A stretch of 64,000 bases of DNA from Adineta ricciae (taxonomy: Eukaryota; Rotifera; Eurotatoria; Adinetida; Adinetidae), in the NCBI GenBank assembly GCA_905250025.1, contig CAJNOJ010000103.1:277359-341358 (forward strand). Direction: 5' to 3'. Positions 26,484-37,968 of this stretch are shown piece by piece; the first letter of the stretch is position 1, and every line of letters starts with the position of its first letter. The position numbers and the translations under genes are program-made. The notes under the pieces were generated by a model, which was not told the origin of the DNA, made no database searches, and saw only the letters and a program-made list of their open reading frames with translations.

Positions 26484-28645
26484 ATGTCGTCTGTAATCTC
26501 CTCAAAGAATTCATTCAAGTCATTAGTTCGTTCACACTCATCAGTATCCAAATGTTCGACCTCGAAAGCAAAATTTATCTGGCGTTTTCCACCATCCAAA
26601 TTCGATCGTTTGCCAAGTTGTACAGTAGAGAGATTAACAACATTTGCTATTCAGCCATTGAGTGATGATGATGAACTTATCCAACGACAAGAATTAGCTT
26701 TGCTTATCTATGAACTGGCTGCACATATCAATGTGTAGGTAATCCAAGGAATGTACGGATTTAATTCTAAAGTTTCGTTCGTGTATAGATCATTCACGTG
26801 TGTTTATACTGGTGTGGTTTATATGCACCGATTCTTTATGTTACATCCTTTTCAACAATGTATGAAGAAAGTAAGAAGCAGCAGCTAATGCCGAATGAAT
26901 CTAAACTTTTGGAAATTGTTTGTTTTAGATAGTAGCAGTAGCATGTCTTTTCCTAGCTTGTAAAGTAAATGAAATCCCACGACCGTTAAATGAATTTACT
27001 CGATACTTATGTCAACTTCTGAATCAAAACAATCATCTAGTCGTTCAAAATTCTTTGTCACCATCATCGTTACCCATTGTACAAGATAATGTTACGCCTG
27101 AAGTTAGTGAACAAGGAGTCGTTTTCCGGTGTGAATCTGATTGATGTTGTTGTTATTTTTGTCATAGATTCTGTTAACTTATAGTCAACAGATCATTGAT
27201 TATGAAAATATGCTCTTGTCCACTCTCGGCTTTTGCCTCAATGTTGATCAACCTTATGTGATCATCAATCGAATAGCTCAAACATTGTCATGTGAGTTTA
27301 AAAACGATTCTTTCTTTTTTGTTTCTATTATTTCATTTTTAGTGCCAATTGAAATTTCACAAAAAGCATATGAAATCGCTACGAAATCGTATGATAATAA
27401 TTCTCTTCTTCCAGTACTGCTTCAAATTTTTCTTTTAGTACTTTTTTCACTCGTTTCTCCATGAAATATACAACAAATTTAATTGCCTGTTTTGCCCTTC
27501 ATTTCGCTCTCAACTTATCGCAATTCACTGTTAGTGATTCAATGTAAAGCAAGTTCACTATCTCTTTCATTCGCTTAGGTACCTGATAATACCGATGGAA
27601 GTCAATGGTTTCATTTACTAAACGAAGAATTCACCGAGAAATTATTAGAAGGTAGAGAAAAAACCTTACTGAGATGCCAATCGATAAATACATTTCGGTA
27701 GAATTGACGGATGAATATCAAATGATCTGTGAGGAAAAGTGTCCACGATTATTTCACGAACGCTTCGAACAACTTCGACAACAAAAAGTAAACTCAGTAT
27801 TTTTGGTCCATTATTCGTAAACATAGACTTTCACGTATAGAAAGTCAATGGTCTTCAATCTAAATCAACATCCAGTCAGATCGATCTTCGATTCATTATT
27901 AATCTTATTTATTTTTACATTTATAGATGGCGAACAATCCAATTCTATCGTTTCTCTTGCCAATAGTGAACATCAACATCATCCAATTGCGTCAACAAGT
28001 GGTTCAGTGCGAAGTACAACTTCCTCGATTCCGCAACAACCGTCGAATTTTTATGAACATGGTATCATTCTTGTGTATTTTAACTTTCTCATTGTTATTT
28101 GAATTCTACGACAAAGGTTCCATGGAAGTTCTTCATCACACACCAAATCAATCATCGTTAGTAAATATGCCGCCAACTACGTATTCGCCGACAACACTAT
28201 TTCAATCACCACAGCCAAATTCGACTAACTTTCTTGGGCCCTATCGTATTGAAATTCTTAATCATAAAAATCTTCTTCATTTTGTTTTCTCTTTCTGTTA
28301 GATTCCAATAACACTGCAATACTTCAATCATCAGCGAAACCAATTCCAACATTGATGTCTTCAAATTCTTATTACAATTCTGTTGGATCGCGTCAACATT
28401 CACGGTTCTCTGGACCAATCCTTACTTATCCTTCTCCATCGTCTACGCAACGCGTCTTTCATCCAGCACATCTTCAACAGTATCATCAATCATATCCATC
28501 ATATTATCCTCAACAACAAACGCCTCTTTTCTATCATCCGCCAGTAGATGCCATGAATCCTCACAATAAAAGATACGGTGAACCACCGGCTCCACCAATG
28601 AAACGTTTCCGGTACAGCTTGAATCCTGCACAACAACCCTATTAA
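26484..28645 (+). CDS. Cyclin T-like subunit of P-TEFb
   Basis: About nine introns. The first exon is 26484-26734 and starts MSSVISSKN; its donor splits a Val codon and is followed by SFTCVYTGVVYMHRFFMLHPF. First cyclin box: VYMHRFFM and VAVACLFLACKVNEIPRPLNEF. Second box: MLLSTLGFCLNVDQPY, AYEIATKSTFFTRFSMKY, LIACFALHFALNL and DGSQWFHLLNEEF. This order and spacing match cyclin T/K rather than cell-cycle cyclins. Cyclin T activates CDK9, which phosphorylates RNA polymerase II and elongation factors. The Ser/Gln/Pro/His-rich tail ends with PPMKRFRYSLNPAQQPY. A 50-nt intron starting at 27391 (GTATGA to CTTTTAG) is needed to keep the second box in frame; an inner CTTCCAG acceptor 24 nt earlier shares the same phase. 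Confidence 0.88.
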
Positions 28646-29053
28646 GAAGATCACTTCAGTAAAACCAATGTTGTCAGATAGAGATTTTTTGTATAGACCG
28701 GTGCTGTTTTCTTTGTTCTTTCTTATTGCATGTTGTATGTATTTTGTTCTCGTTGATTGTTATTTTTCACATTTTCTTTTCGTGATGGATTGTATTTGAT
28801 TCTGGGTGTATGAAATAGATATACGAAAATATATTTAAGAAAAATACATGTCACTAGACCATATGCGATGTTAACCTGATCTTTATCATAAGCAGAATAC
28901 ATAACCTCACCCTTTGATCTAATTACATTTGTTCTGATATTTATTCTGTCGATTCAAAATTGATATTTGGACGATTATCGGTTTAATCTCTTGTTTTTCT
29001 TCTTCTTCTTCTGTACTTCATTTGCATTCAGTTGTTGTTCAGAATCAAGTGAC
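28646..29053 (+). other. Intergenic spacer
   Basis: About 400 nt between cyclin T and the hydrolase on the same strand. T-rich, with no recognised element. A TTG-initiated in-frame extension upstream of 29054 contains a poly-Phe run and is unlikely to be translated. Confidence 0.4.
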
Positions 29054-30313
29054 ATGTTTCACTATTGGATTGCTATTCTTCTTGTCTTATTCGTTCACTT
29101 TTCCTATCCCAATGAAATTAATTATGATATCGATGGAAGTGTTGGCAATGGCTGGGAATTTGTTCGTGATTTATTCAAAGAGAATTTTATTAAAGAGCGC
29201 GATTTGGGTGCTCAATTAGCTATATATCACCAAGGTGAACTAGTTGTTGATTTGTGGGGCGGGTGGTTTGACCGTTCATATACAAAAAGATATGATAATG
29301 ATACATTACAGTTAGTGTTTTCAAGTTCAAAAGGCGTTGTTGCGATCGCTGTTGCTTTGTGCGTTCAACGAGGTTTACTAAGTTATTCTGATCTAGTAAC
29401 TAAATATTGGCCTGAATATGGAAAATATGGCAAAGACAAAACAACCGTTGCTGACATACTATCACATCGGGCGGGTCTACCGACGGATCCAACTCCAACA
29501 GAGATCATGTTTAACTGGACAGCAGTCATTCATCAATTGGAAAACTCAGCACCTCTATGGCCTCCTGGATCGTCTTCTAGTTACCATGCGCTTACTTATG
29601 GATGGTTAGCTGGTGAACTTATACGACGTGTCGATCCAAAGAAACGATCAGTTGGGCAATTTATTCAAGATGAACTTGCTCGTCCATTGAATTTGGAATT
29701 CTATATTGGTTTACCATCAGAACAAGAATATCGGGTGTCTCCACTTACCTTCAGTGAAGAAAGTCTCCAAACACTCAATGAAACAGTACAAGCAGCGTTT
29801 GCTTTGTTTAATTCTCCCCAAGTACATGCTACTGAAATACCAGCAGCGAATGGCATCACAAATGCTCGATCATTAGCTCGACTCTATGCATCACTCATGA
29901 CTGATTTAGATAACGGTCAGCAAAAACGATTGTTAAATGCAGACATATTAAAACAAGCTCTCAAGTTACCTATGCAAGAAGAGGAATTGAACCTTTTATC
30001 GAATATCAGTGCACCATTTGCTATGGGTTTTTTGTTATACGGTTCCCTAAATACGATGTTGGGATCCGACACATTTGGTCATTCAGGTAAGAAATCTTGA
30101 ACAGATGGTTTTCATTTGAAACTTTCTTTTGCATATGAATAATCGCAAACAGGAGCTGGTGGTAGCATTGGTCTTGCTTCTCCATCTAAGAATCTTTCAT
30201 TTGCATTTGTTATGAATCAACTCGATCCTTATGTCACAACTTTTCCACGAATACAGACAATACTAGAGAAGATTGTTGAAAAGTTTACTCCTAGAAACGT
30301 TCATTTCAAATAA
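29054..30313 (+). CDS. Secreted serine beta-lactamase-like hydrolase (class C / EstB-like fold)
   Basis: Two exons (29054-30086 and 30153-30313) give 397 residues. Met at 29054 is followed by a hydrophobic signal peptide (FHYWIAILLVLFVHF). The SxxK nucleophile motif is SSSK, with Ser at residue 90 and Lys at 93. The second active-site Tyr is in SSSYHALTYGW, about residue 177. A C-terminal HSGAGG carries the HxG/KTG-like element and is split by the intron. Animal members (LACTB-type and nematode lact proteins) are esterases or peptidases rather than drug-resistance enzymes. A secreted or lumenal esterase is inferred. The family is shared by bacteria and animals, so transfer cannot be judged from sequence alone. 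A polyadenylation-like AATAAAA follows near 30350. Confidence 0.88.
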
Positions 30314-30486
30314 CAAACTCGAAACCGATGAGTATATATTCTTATACGAATAAAATTTCTCGAGATTTCATTAGCTGTATCATTTATTGAATCACTAGCG
30401 TTTATTAAAGTACAATTGCAAAGCAATTTTGAAAGTGTATTGTTTACAATACAAAAAAAGGTACTTCTAATGTTTGTATCGATTGA

Positions 30487-31956
30487 TCATTCTCGAAAAA
30501 GTCGCGTTTCAAATGCCGTTAGAGCAATACTGAACGCTTGTATGAATGAAAGTGGATATCGGAAATCGCACGAAAAGATTGTGTCTGTCATTCGACCGAA
30601 TTCCATTACAGTTTGTTCTTGATCTAAATGATAGAAAAAGGAACGAGACCATTCATTATCAAACACATTCACATGTTCTTACTATTCTTATCTAAAGCGA
30701 ACATTTGAAAGTTTTTTACCGATGGAATTGTTATACGATCTATTCCTTCGAAATGAATTGTATAGGCACCAGATACTAAAAGAAAAGAATGATTACAAAT
30801 CAATAGTTTATAGCTGAAACATACATGGATTCCAACTTGGTGCTGTGTTATATAAATGAAGAAAGTCATCATCTAAATCTTCAGCACAAAATTCGTCAAT
30901 TTCATTCTTATTCTAAAAATAAATCTCAATGTATTTCAAACGATCGATCAATTCATACAAATAATGGTTGCATTTGATTATCGAACTTCGGAAGAATTAC
31001 ATTTGCCTTTCTTGGTCCCTTTAAACCAAGAAAATTACTTTCCTAGACATGCAAAAAATAACAATTAACTTCTGCGACAGAGAATAAAAATAAGAACAGA
31101 ATTAGATTTCATACATAAAGAATAACTGCTTGTTCTTGACGTTGATCTTCGCTGTATGTATAGAGTATATACTCTGTTCCAGTCACATTGTTTGCTACTA
31201 ATTCGGCAGGGCAGAGATCACAAGCGAAACTTGAATCTAACGAGATGGTATACTGAGATTGGCCAAGTGATTTTCGACCCTTTTCTGCTGTTAGCAAAGT
31301 GATCTAAAAACTACCGATGTAAATAGAAAGATTAGCAAAAGGTCAATTACTGGTTCGTCATCATTGCCAAATTCTACTTGAAGATAATAGATTTCGGACA
31401 GCAGTGATTTCTCGCGTGACAATCGGCAATGTAAATATTTCGTCATGTCTTTGGAAACAGGTTTGCATATGAATTTATACGGATCTTGATAGATCAAATT
31501 CAATAATTCATCATAAGATTTGACATACGATGATTTGAATGAATCGGCTGACTAAATAATCAAACAAAAATCTTTACACGTCTGGATACAGTTACAACAC
31601 ATACACTCGTTTCTGACTGACTCTGTTCTGAAAATGATGAACAAGAAATCTTTTTCGGTTGATCGTCTTCAATCACAACTGGTGAACTTGATCGAGATAA
31701 TTCTATGATTAGAAGATTGATCATCACTTTGACATGATCTATTCCTACCTGAATCAGAATCAACTGGTTCTTCGCATACTCGAAGATCCGTAAAACCTTC
31801 TTCGTCTTCTTCGACTTCATAATCATCATCGATTGTATTTTGATAAAACACTTCAGAATTCATCAAATGAACTTTAAAATCATCTTCCAAAGATGTATTT
31901 CGATGTTTTGAACGCAGAACATCAATTGATCCGTTTTGATAATCGTTTTTGTACAT
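30487..31956 (-). CDS. Tubby-like protein (TUB/TULP family)
   Basis: Eight exons in continuous phase (31956-31749, 31702-31605, 31551-31351, 31303-31115, 31042-30959, 30912-30825, 30775-30683, 30623-30487) give 365 residues from the Met at 31956. The N-terminal third is acidic and Ser-rich. The tubby beta-barrel is marked by DPYKFICKPVSK, SQYTISLD, NFLGLKGPRKANVILP, NTAPSWNPLSGAY, SVKNFQM, VMEFGRM and FRYPLSFIQAFSIAL, ending FETRLFRE. Tubby proteins bind phosphoinositides and deliver receptors to cilia. The first half of the barrel is much more diverged than the second. The frame stays open upstream to about 32035 (CLRPLVVEEQ), so the true start may lie further 5'. Confidence 0.85.
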
Positions 31957-32492
31957 GGAAATATTCTTTGAATCAATTTGTTCTTCTACAACTAACGGGC
32001 GTAAGCAATTGAATGGATTTTTTTCTCTTTTTTTTTAATATATGTACTTCTTACTTTTGTGAAGATTCTGCTTGGCAGAACAGACGAGGTACACATTGGC
32101 TGTTTCACGTCTTTGTTTGTTTATGATCGGTTGCCTGGTTCATAAAATCGATCTTTTTACCTGTCGGCTGGAAAAAAGGAGAAAAAAGTCTCACTCGATT
32201 TATCGATCGACGGGAGAAAAAAATGGTTTCAATTGAATAAATAAACCAAGGTGTAAATTAAGAAAAACATTTATTTAAAAAATTCAGGTTAGGAAACAAG
32301 ACGATTGTTATTCTTATACATATGTCAACACAATGAATAGAAAAATGAACTTTTCTGTATTTTCACAAAAAAGTACATCGTTCGTTTGGAATTCTTCATT
32401 GAACATTGATCACATTGTTTAATTTTGCTTCTAAAGAGTTCATTACATTCAATAAATGTCTAAATAAATGAATGAATTCTAGATTGTGAATT
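31957..32492. other. Spacer between tubby-like and RRM-like genes
   Basis: It holds the tubby-like 5' flank, including an open in-frame extension to about 32035 and a GTAAGA donor-like site near 32055 on the minus strand that may belong to an upstream exon. The rest is AT-rich with no recognised element. Confidence 0.4.
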
Positions 32493-32888
32493 CTATTCTT
32501 TCGAAGAGAAAACATACTGTTTCTGTTGTTCGAATATATTTAAAATATCTTGTTCACTTATTGGTTTTGTTATTCTCTCTTCTCGATTTTTCGACGGTGG
32601 TGTTCGATAAAACGATCGTCCATAGATCGGTTTTCTCTTTGGATAAACTCGACGACAAATACCATTGATAACAATATTACCGTCTCGAAGAATCTTTCGA
32701 GCATCAACAGCCGAGGTAAAATCGACTTCAATCGACCGCTTTGGCGACTGATGATTCTCCTCGAAAAACAATCGTCGCACATTGTCAACACCGGTATATG
32801 TGTTCATTAAATCAGTTTTGATCACGTTTTCATCCATTGATATCGCAACACCATGAACAACTAAGCAATAAACAATGTTTTGACTCAT
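32493..32888 (-). CDS. Small RRM-like RNA-binding protein, 131 aa, single exon
   Basis: An uninterrupted 131-residue frame starts MSQNIVYCLVVHG. Residues of about 6-85 have the beta-alpha-beta-beta-alpha-beta rhythm of an RRM, with an RNP2-like strand (YCLVVHGVAI) and an RNP1-like strand (RSIEVDFTSAVDAR). A basic stretch (CRRVYPKRKP) and a charged tail follow. The aromatic residues typical of canonical RNP1 are missing, so RNA binding is uncertain and the fold assignment rests on pattern only. No close family is recognised. Confidence 0.5.
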   Translation of the reverse strand: MSQNIVYCLVVHGVAISMDENVIKTDLMNTYTGVDNVRRLFFEENHQSPKRSIEVDFTSAVDARKILRDGNIVINGICRRVYPKRKPIYGRSFYRTPPSKNREERITKPISEQDILNIFEQQKQYVFSSKE

Positions 32889-33172
32889 GGCTGTGTATAA
32901 TTACTGATGAATATGTTGGAGTGAAAACACAAGAGATATGCATTTTTCGTACAGTATTTATTACAGCTCAATGAATTGTGCAAGATGATAATTTCCCATT
33001 GGTCAAGTAATTTGGAATATTCTTCCCAAATGTTAAAAGGTTGTTATTCAGTATAGAAATATCGTATGACTTTTGTTTGAAAGAGATGTCACTATTTAAT
33101 ATTCATTTAATAGAGTAAATAAACGCAGATTGTCTCAGTAGTTTTATTTCTTATCTATTCACTCTCTAAATC

Positions 33173-33708
33173 ATGATAAAAGTCGCACTGTTAGCTCTCT
33201 TCTTCTGCCTTGTTACTTTTATTGACACAAGACCAATTATTGAAGGTAAAGACTATGAAGTGAAAAGAAAAGTCATCAATACCCCAGTAAGACCTTCCAT
33301 ATATCTATCGCACGACCAATTTTCTTCTTTTAGGATGCACCAGCTCCTGTAGCTCCATTCAATCAAGCCATACAAATCAATTACATGTTATATCTAACTG
33401 GTCAAATAGCCATCGATCCCAAAACCGGTCAGATGGTTCCAGGCGATGTTCGTAACCAAACGTATCAAGTCTTGCGAAATCTGGAGGCAGTATTAATCGC
33501 TGCTGGCTCATCGGTTAAACAATTAGCACACTGTCTGATTATACTAACGAATATTGATCGAGATTATCAAATTGTCAATGATATCTATTCGAAATGGTTT
33601 CCTTCATCGGACTTTTATCCTGCTCGATCATCAATCGGTGTAGCTAAATTACCATTCAATGCGACTGTTGCTATTGAATGTCAAGCGTATACAACAAAAG
33701 AAATTTGA
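33173..33708 (+). CDS. RidA/YjgF (Rid family) protein with an N-terminal signal peptide
   Basis: Two exons (33173-33286 and 33334-33708) give 162 residues. The second exon is a complete Rid domain: APVAPFNQA, LYLTGQIAIDPKTGQMVPGD, LRNLEAVLIAAGSSV, VNDIYSKWFP, YPARSSIGVAKLP and AIECQAY. The catalytic Arg of the PARS motif and the Glu of the AIE motif are both present, as in active enamine/imine deaminases. RidA normally hydrolyses reactive 2-aminoacrylate in cytosol or mitochondria. Here the first exon adds a strongly hydrophobic leader (MIKVALLALFFCLVTFI) typical of secretion, followed by about 20 residues before the Rid core. A mitochondrial presequence is less likely because it lacks an amphipathic Arg-rich helix. 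Confidence 0.9.
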
Positions 33709-33763
33709 GAAAACAAAAATTTTTTATTTTCTTTCATATATAATACATATGTAATGAAATTCT

Positions 33764-34976
33764 TCATGCATTATCATTTCTGCCAATTTCGGATCCTGTT
33801 GACACGGCAATTCTCGATGGCCAAAGTTTATTTAGCCAAACATTGCTTCGTTCTGATTGATTTTCAGTCGTTGATGTCGTCGGCGGAAATGGTTGTTGTT
33901 GAATATCGCTTTCGGTTTCACAGAGTGGTCGATGTGGATCACCAACACCATGTTCATCGTGCATTTGGCTGATGTACGTTCCTAAGCCTGAAGATAACGG
34001 TTGGTAATGTTCGAAGAAGTAAGCATTGACTTGAGCACCTAAGATGAGAATTGTTGCGAAGTAATAGAAGAAAAGAAGAAGAATCACTGCAAAACCAATT
34101 TGTCCTTGAAAACGAAAGAAAAGAGAATTTTAGATTGAAAAAAAAATACTTCGAAAGAGAGTGTTTTTTACCAGCATAGTTATCCATGAATTGTGTTACA
34201 TATAATGGAAATAGTATAATGAATATTTCCAGTGCACAAGCAGCAACTAATGCTCCACACCAAGTAATTTTAAATGACATCTTCTTGTTTGGTACAAGCC
34301 AATAAATAGCTTCGAAAAAAATGAATGCAGCTAGTGATGAAAATATCATTCCACCTAGAAATGTTCCAAATCGACCACCTCCACCTGGAATAATTTTTAG
34401 CAAAGCCGACGGAGCTGAACTAATGATCAACATAATAGGAATAATCGTAATAAAAAGAAATAGCATTCCAAACGCTAGAAGATTCTGTCGGAGTAACGCG
34501 CGTTCAGGTAAACGATAGATAATCGTCATACATTGATCAATAGTGACAAATAATCGGGAAGATCCAAATAATGCAAAAATAATACCAATAGCTAAGATCA
34601 AACCAGCATCATTAGATAATTGATTAAAAGCAAGATCGACAACCTTGAAAAGAAAATATCAATGTTGACTTTCTTTGAAAGTCATTCATCTCCTTACTTG
34701 TTCAATTCCAGCTCGTGTTGTATTATCTGTGGTAAAAGAATTGATAATTTTATTTTTAACATCCTGTTGAGCATCAGGATAATTTTTCAAAACCAAGCCT
34801 AAGATACCAAATAGAGCAACAGCGATGGGAAGAAGTGCAATCATGAGGTTGTAAGCTAACATTCCAGCAAAGTCCAGCGACCAATCGTTCATAAATTTGC
34901 GGAAGAAGTGACGAACGGGTCTCGAGTGACGTTGACCGTCACGAAAAAATGCTGTCGATCTTATTCGATTGAACAT
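33764..34976 (-). CDS. YihY/BrkB-family (UPF0761) integral membrane protein
   Basis: Three exons (34976-34698, 34643-34172, 34104-33764) give 363 residues in continuous phase. The sequence opens FFRKFMNDWSLDFAGMLAYN and continues with LMIALLPIAVALFGILGLVL. It has about six membrane segments (ILAIGIIFALFGSSRLF, LAFGMLFLFITIIPIMLII, SSLAAFIFFEAIYWLVPN, ALVAACALEIFIILFPLYV, FAVILLLFFYYFATILILGAQVNAYF). These match the bacterial YihY family, once misnamed RNase BN, in which the LAYN-type first segment and GAQVNA-type last segment are characteristic. Function is unknown, perhaps transport. The family is mainly bacterial, so horizontal acquisition followed by gain of two short introns is likely but unproven. 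The cytosolic tail is a Ser/Thr/Gln-rich extension. Confidence 0.88.
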
Positions 34977-35457
34977 CTTCTGTTTCGTATCTATATTAAG
35001 TTCGATATATTTTTACGTCTTTAACAAAGGACAAGAAGTGCACACCATATGTAAGTAATGTGACGTGAATTGACTTAACGATGAGATAGGACGAAAGAAG
35101 AAGGAATGAATAAAAAGAATGAATAAAAAGGCGCTAGCGGTCGCCTACATTGACGCATCTGCGAAATATATACAATCAATAGAAGAAAAGACAAATGGTA
35201 TTTATGTGGAAAAACGTCATTTGTATCATTGTTCGTCGTAACTTGATCGGCCCACGTGTGAAAATAGAGCGATAGATCGAAAAAGTGATGTCGTTTATAG
35301 CTTTATCCGATCGATTTCAATGAAAGAAAAAGGTATTAATCAAGTCAAAGCTAAAAGTGCACTTTTCGTAACATTTGGACTCCAGTGTGAAACTTATAGT
35401 CGTGCTTTACGAGCGTTATTTATTAGTGAAGTTTATGAAAAAAGTAGAAAGAAAAAC
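34977..35457. other. Intergenic spacer
   Basis: 5' flank of the YihY gene and 3' flank of the dioxygenase gene, both leftward. The plus-strand frame at 35320-35535 overlaps the dioxygenase tail and is chance. Nothing else seen. Confidence 0.4.
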
Positions 35458-36433
35458 TTAACGTCCAGGGACAGAGGCTGTTGGACGCGGTGGTCGTGGA
35501 CCACCTGGTCCACCCGGGCCGCCTGGTCTTCCTGATTCAGTTGATACAGCACTAGGATTGATACCAAGTGTAATAGCACCTTTGACTCCACCACCGAAAT
35601 TATTCGAACTTACAAATTGAACAGGTACAATCGTTGTTGATCCCTTTGCACCACGGAAAATTCCGTCTTCATCATTTCGCGTTCGACGTATTGTATGGGA
35701 TGTATAAGGTGAAAGTTTAGCAACCTGATCCGTCAGAGTATCATCAAAATATATTTGACCGGTGAACGAAACATGTCCACCTTTAGCATAGACTGCTCCA
35801 CCAACGGTTGTCAAAGCACTACCAACGTGTACTTTGACGTGCATATGAGTAGCACGACCGCGATACCAACCGGGATAAATAGTATCAAAATAGGCAACAC
35901 CTTGATTGTCAGTGACTTGTTGTCCTGAAGTTAGAAGAGATAAGTTTAAGAATACAAGATGAGAAAGATGATATCTACCTCGGAAGAACGTGGAATTGTC
36001 GGATGCACCACCGAACTGACCCAGACTGGCAGCAATGAAATGTGAATACATACCTTCTGCATCACAATGCCAAAGGTCAACAAGCGCTTTACTCAATGGT
36101 TTACAAGTCGTTGTATCCAAAACCGTAATGGCCAGACGAAATCGAATACCACCTTTGCCTTCACTAGAATCATTCAATAATAAAATGAAAGTATTAATCA
36201 ATGACGAGATGCTTACGTTATATCACGTCGAATGGTTGAATTCCAATAGTACGGTCCTTCAGTAGATTCAGGAGCAAGAATGCAAGAACTAGCTGCACGA
36301 GCACATCGTCGGACTATGTAAAGCATAGTGTATAAAATATAAAATTCGATGTATTTAATTCACTACCTGGTTCCTGTTCACAGAGAATTGTCGACACAGC
36401 ACAAAGTACAATAAGAAAAACTTTATTCAACAT
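35458..36433 (-). CDS. Secreted intradiol ring-cleavage dioxygenase
   Basis: Four exons (36433-36367, 36313-36217, 36163-35979, 35924-35458) give 271 residues. A signal peptide (MLNKVFLIVLCAVSTILC) is followed by the intradiol core: LAPESTEGPYYW with the first Tyr ligand, LVDLWHCDAEGMYS, then FRGQQVTDNQGVAYFDTIYP and GWYRGRATHMHVKVH. Tyr-Tyr-His-His non-heme iron ligation is therefore intact. The enzyme class cleaves catechols between the hydroxyls. Secreted members occur in fungi, where they attack lignin- or plant-derived phenols, and in spider mites, where they detoxify plant phenolics after acquisition by horizontal transfer. The C-terminal tail (SGRPGGPGGPGGPRPPRP) is Gly/Pro-rich. The likely origin is fungal or bacterial; the substrate cannot be told. 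Confidence 0.9.
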
Positions 36434-37156
36434 GTCTCTATAAGAAGATGCGTGTTAGTATGAGAAGTCTATTTTCTGCTCATAGCAAAATTATATGACT
36501 ACAGTTTCCCTATATATACTGTTTCTGAACCCCGGCTAAACCTATTAGTGTACTTTTTCTCGGATGTACGTGCGTATTATCTTCACATTAAACTATGTCT
36601 AATCTTTACTAAATATCGATCATAGTTTTGTCAAAAGGACATTATTGATAGAAAAGTAAATATTTATTATACTTTTTTGTTGTATTAGTAACAACGAAGC
36701 TCAAAACAACGCCCTAGTTCGATGAATTCGAATATCGCCTTCAATTTTTCAGTTATGCTTTTGTATCGGTTTGATCTGATTTGAGTGCTTATATGAGTAG
36801 CTGTTATGCAAACTTGTACACATTTATGAAGAAAAAAAGTGCGAAAACTGTATCATTATTGATTGAAATCATACATGGTTACGAACTTTGAACACGAAAC
36901 GTTAATAAAATAGCGTGTTGTTCATTGACAAAAGAAATTTACAATCGGATATTAATCTATCATGTGCATTGTGTACAGTTTTGATCAGTAGATGTCGCTT
37001 AAGTCTAACGTTAGAATAAGATAGAGGTATATCTCTGTACTACTATTGATTTCAAGTAACTAACCTATGACAAACTAATAATCGTATTCCGTAGAAGTCA
37101 ATTAATCGGAACTTGAATTGAAAATCTCCCTTGACATCCGTTGTTGAATATTTCAG
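36434..37156. other. Intergenic spacer between divergent genes
   Basis: About 720 nt separating the leftward dioxygenase from the rightward MRPS10 gene, so it should contain both promoters. A TATA-like TATATATAC lies near 36512, about 80 nt upstream of the dioxygenase start in that gene's sense. No repeat or RNA gene seen. Confidence 0.4.
37147..37156 (+). promoter_or_regulatory. Putative spliced-leader acceptor at the MRPS10 ATG
   Basis: A short T-rich tract ending in CAG abuts the start codon with no spacer, the same layout as at MLH1 and the RBBP9-like gene. Confidence 0.4.
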
Positions 37157-37968
37157 ATGTTCACTCGAACTTTCTTCAATCAACTATTTCTGTTGAAACC
37201 ATCACAGATTCCGTTGACTATATTATCTCATCGTTCAATTACTACCGCTGCCCGTGTAAATCTGATTTAACAAATCATTTCAAACAATCATTATCTGTTT
37301 TAAATATTTAGTTGAAGAAACAATTAAACATTGCTGCTACACCCCGACCGAAGATTGAACAACCGGCTGGTAGTGATGAACTTTACAAACGTTTATATGT
37401 CGAAGTTCGTGGACATGATCCAGCTGTATTAGACAGTTATGAGAAATTCGTTCGTCTTGTATCAACAGAACTTGATATTCAACTGACTAACATGTAAAAA
37501 TTTGTTGTTGTTTTTGCTTTAGCTATTGAATCGTTTTCTTGTAGAGAAAATCCTCCATTCTTTACAGAACGATGGACATTACTTCGGTCAAAATTTGCTA
37601 AGAAAAAATACTGGCGTGAATACGAAATTCGAACGTATTACAAAAAATTTCATGTAAATTCTATTTTGTTTCACAGAAGGAACTTCAATCTTTGTTCCTC
37701 TTTCATTCTTATCTTAGTTCAAACATTTAACAGGCTCAACAGCCAGCACATTTCTTGAATATGTTCAACGAAATCTACCCGAAGGAGTGATGATGATTGT
37801 CGAACGAGTAAGATATGACACATGAAAGCTCTAATTTCAATATTGATTTTGCGATAAACAGAACGATTTTTCTCTTTGCAGGTTCGTTTGGAATCCTTTT
37901 CTGAAAAACTGGTGCCTCCATCAGCATCGCCATCAGAGATCAATACCGATCAACAACGAACGTCTTGA
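37157..37968 (+). CDS. mrps10: Mitochondrial small-subunit ribosomal protein S10 (uS10m)
   Basis: Five exons (37157-37255, 37312-37493, 37545-37653, 37718-37807, 37882-37968) give 188 residues in phase. The start [11 protein letters not shown] and a basic, hydroxylated N-terminus suit a mitochondrial presequence. The S10 domain is marked by [37 protein letters not shown] and [19 protein letters not shown], which align well with animal MRPS10. The protein is part of the mitoribosome small-subunit head. The ATG directly follows TATTTCAG, a good acceptor, so the mRNA start is probably made by splicing, by leader addition or from a 5'-UTR exon. Confidence 0.95.

Noticed and set aside
27391-27416. 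A 26-nt intron in cyclin T ending at CTTCCAG
   Set aside because: A downstream CTTTTAG acceptor gives a normal 50-nt intron in the same phase and a better match to the second cyclin box.
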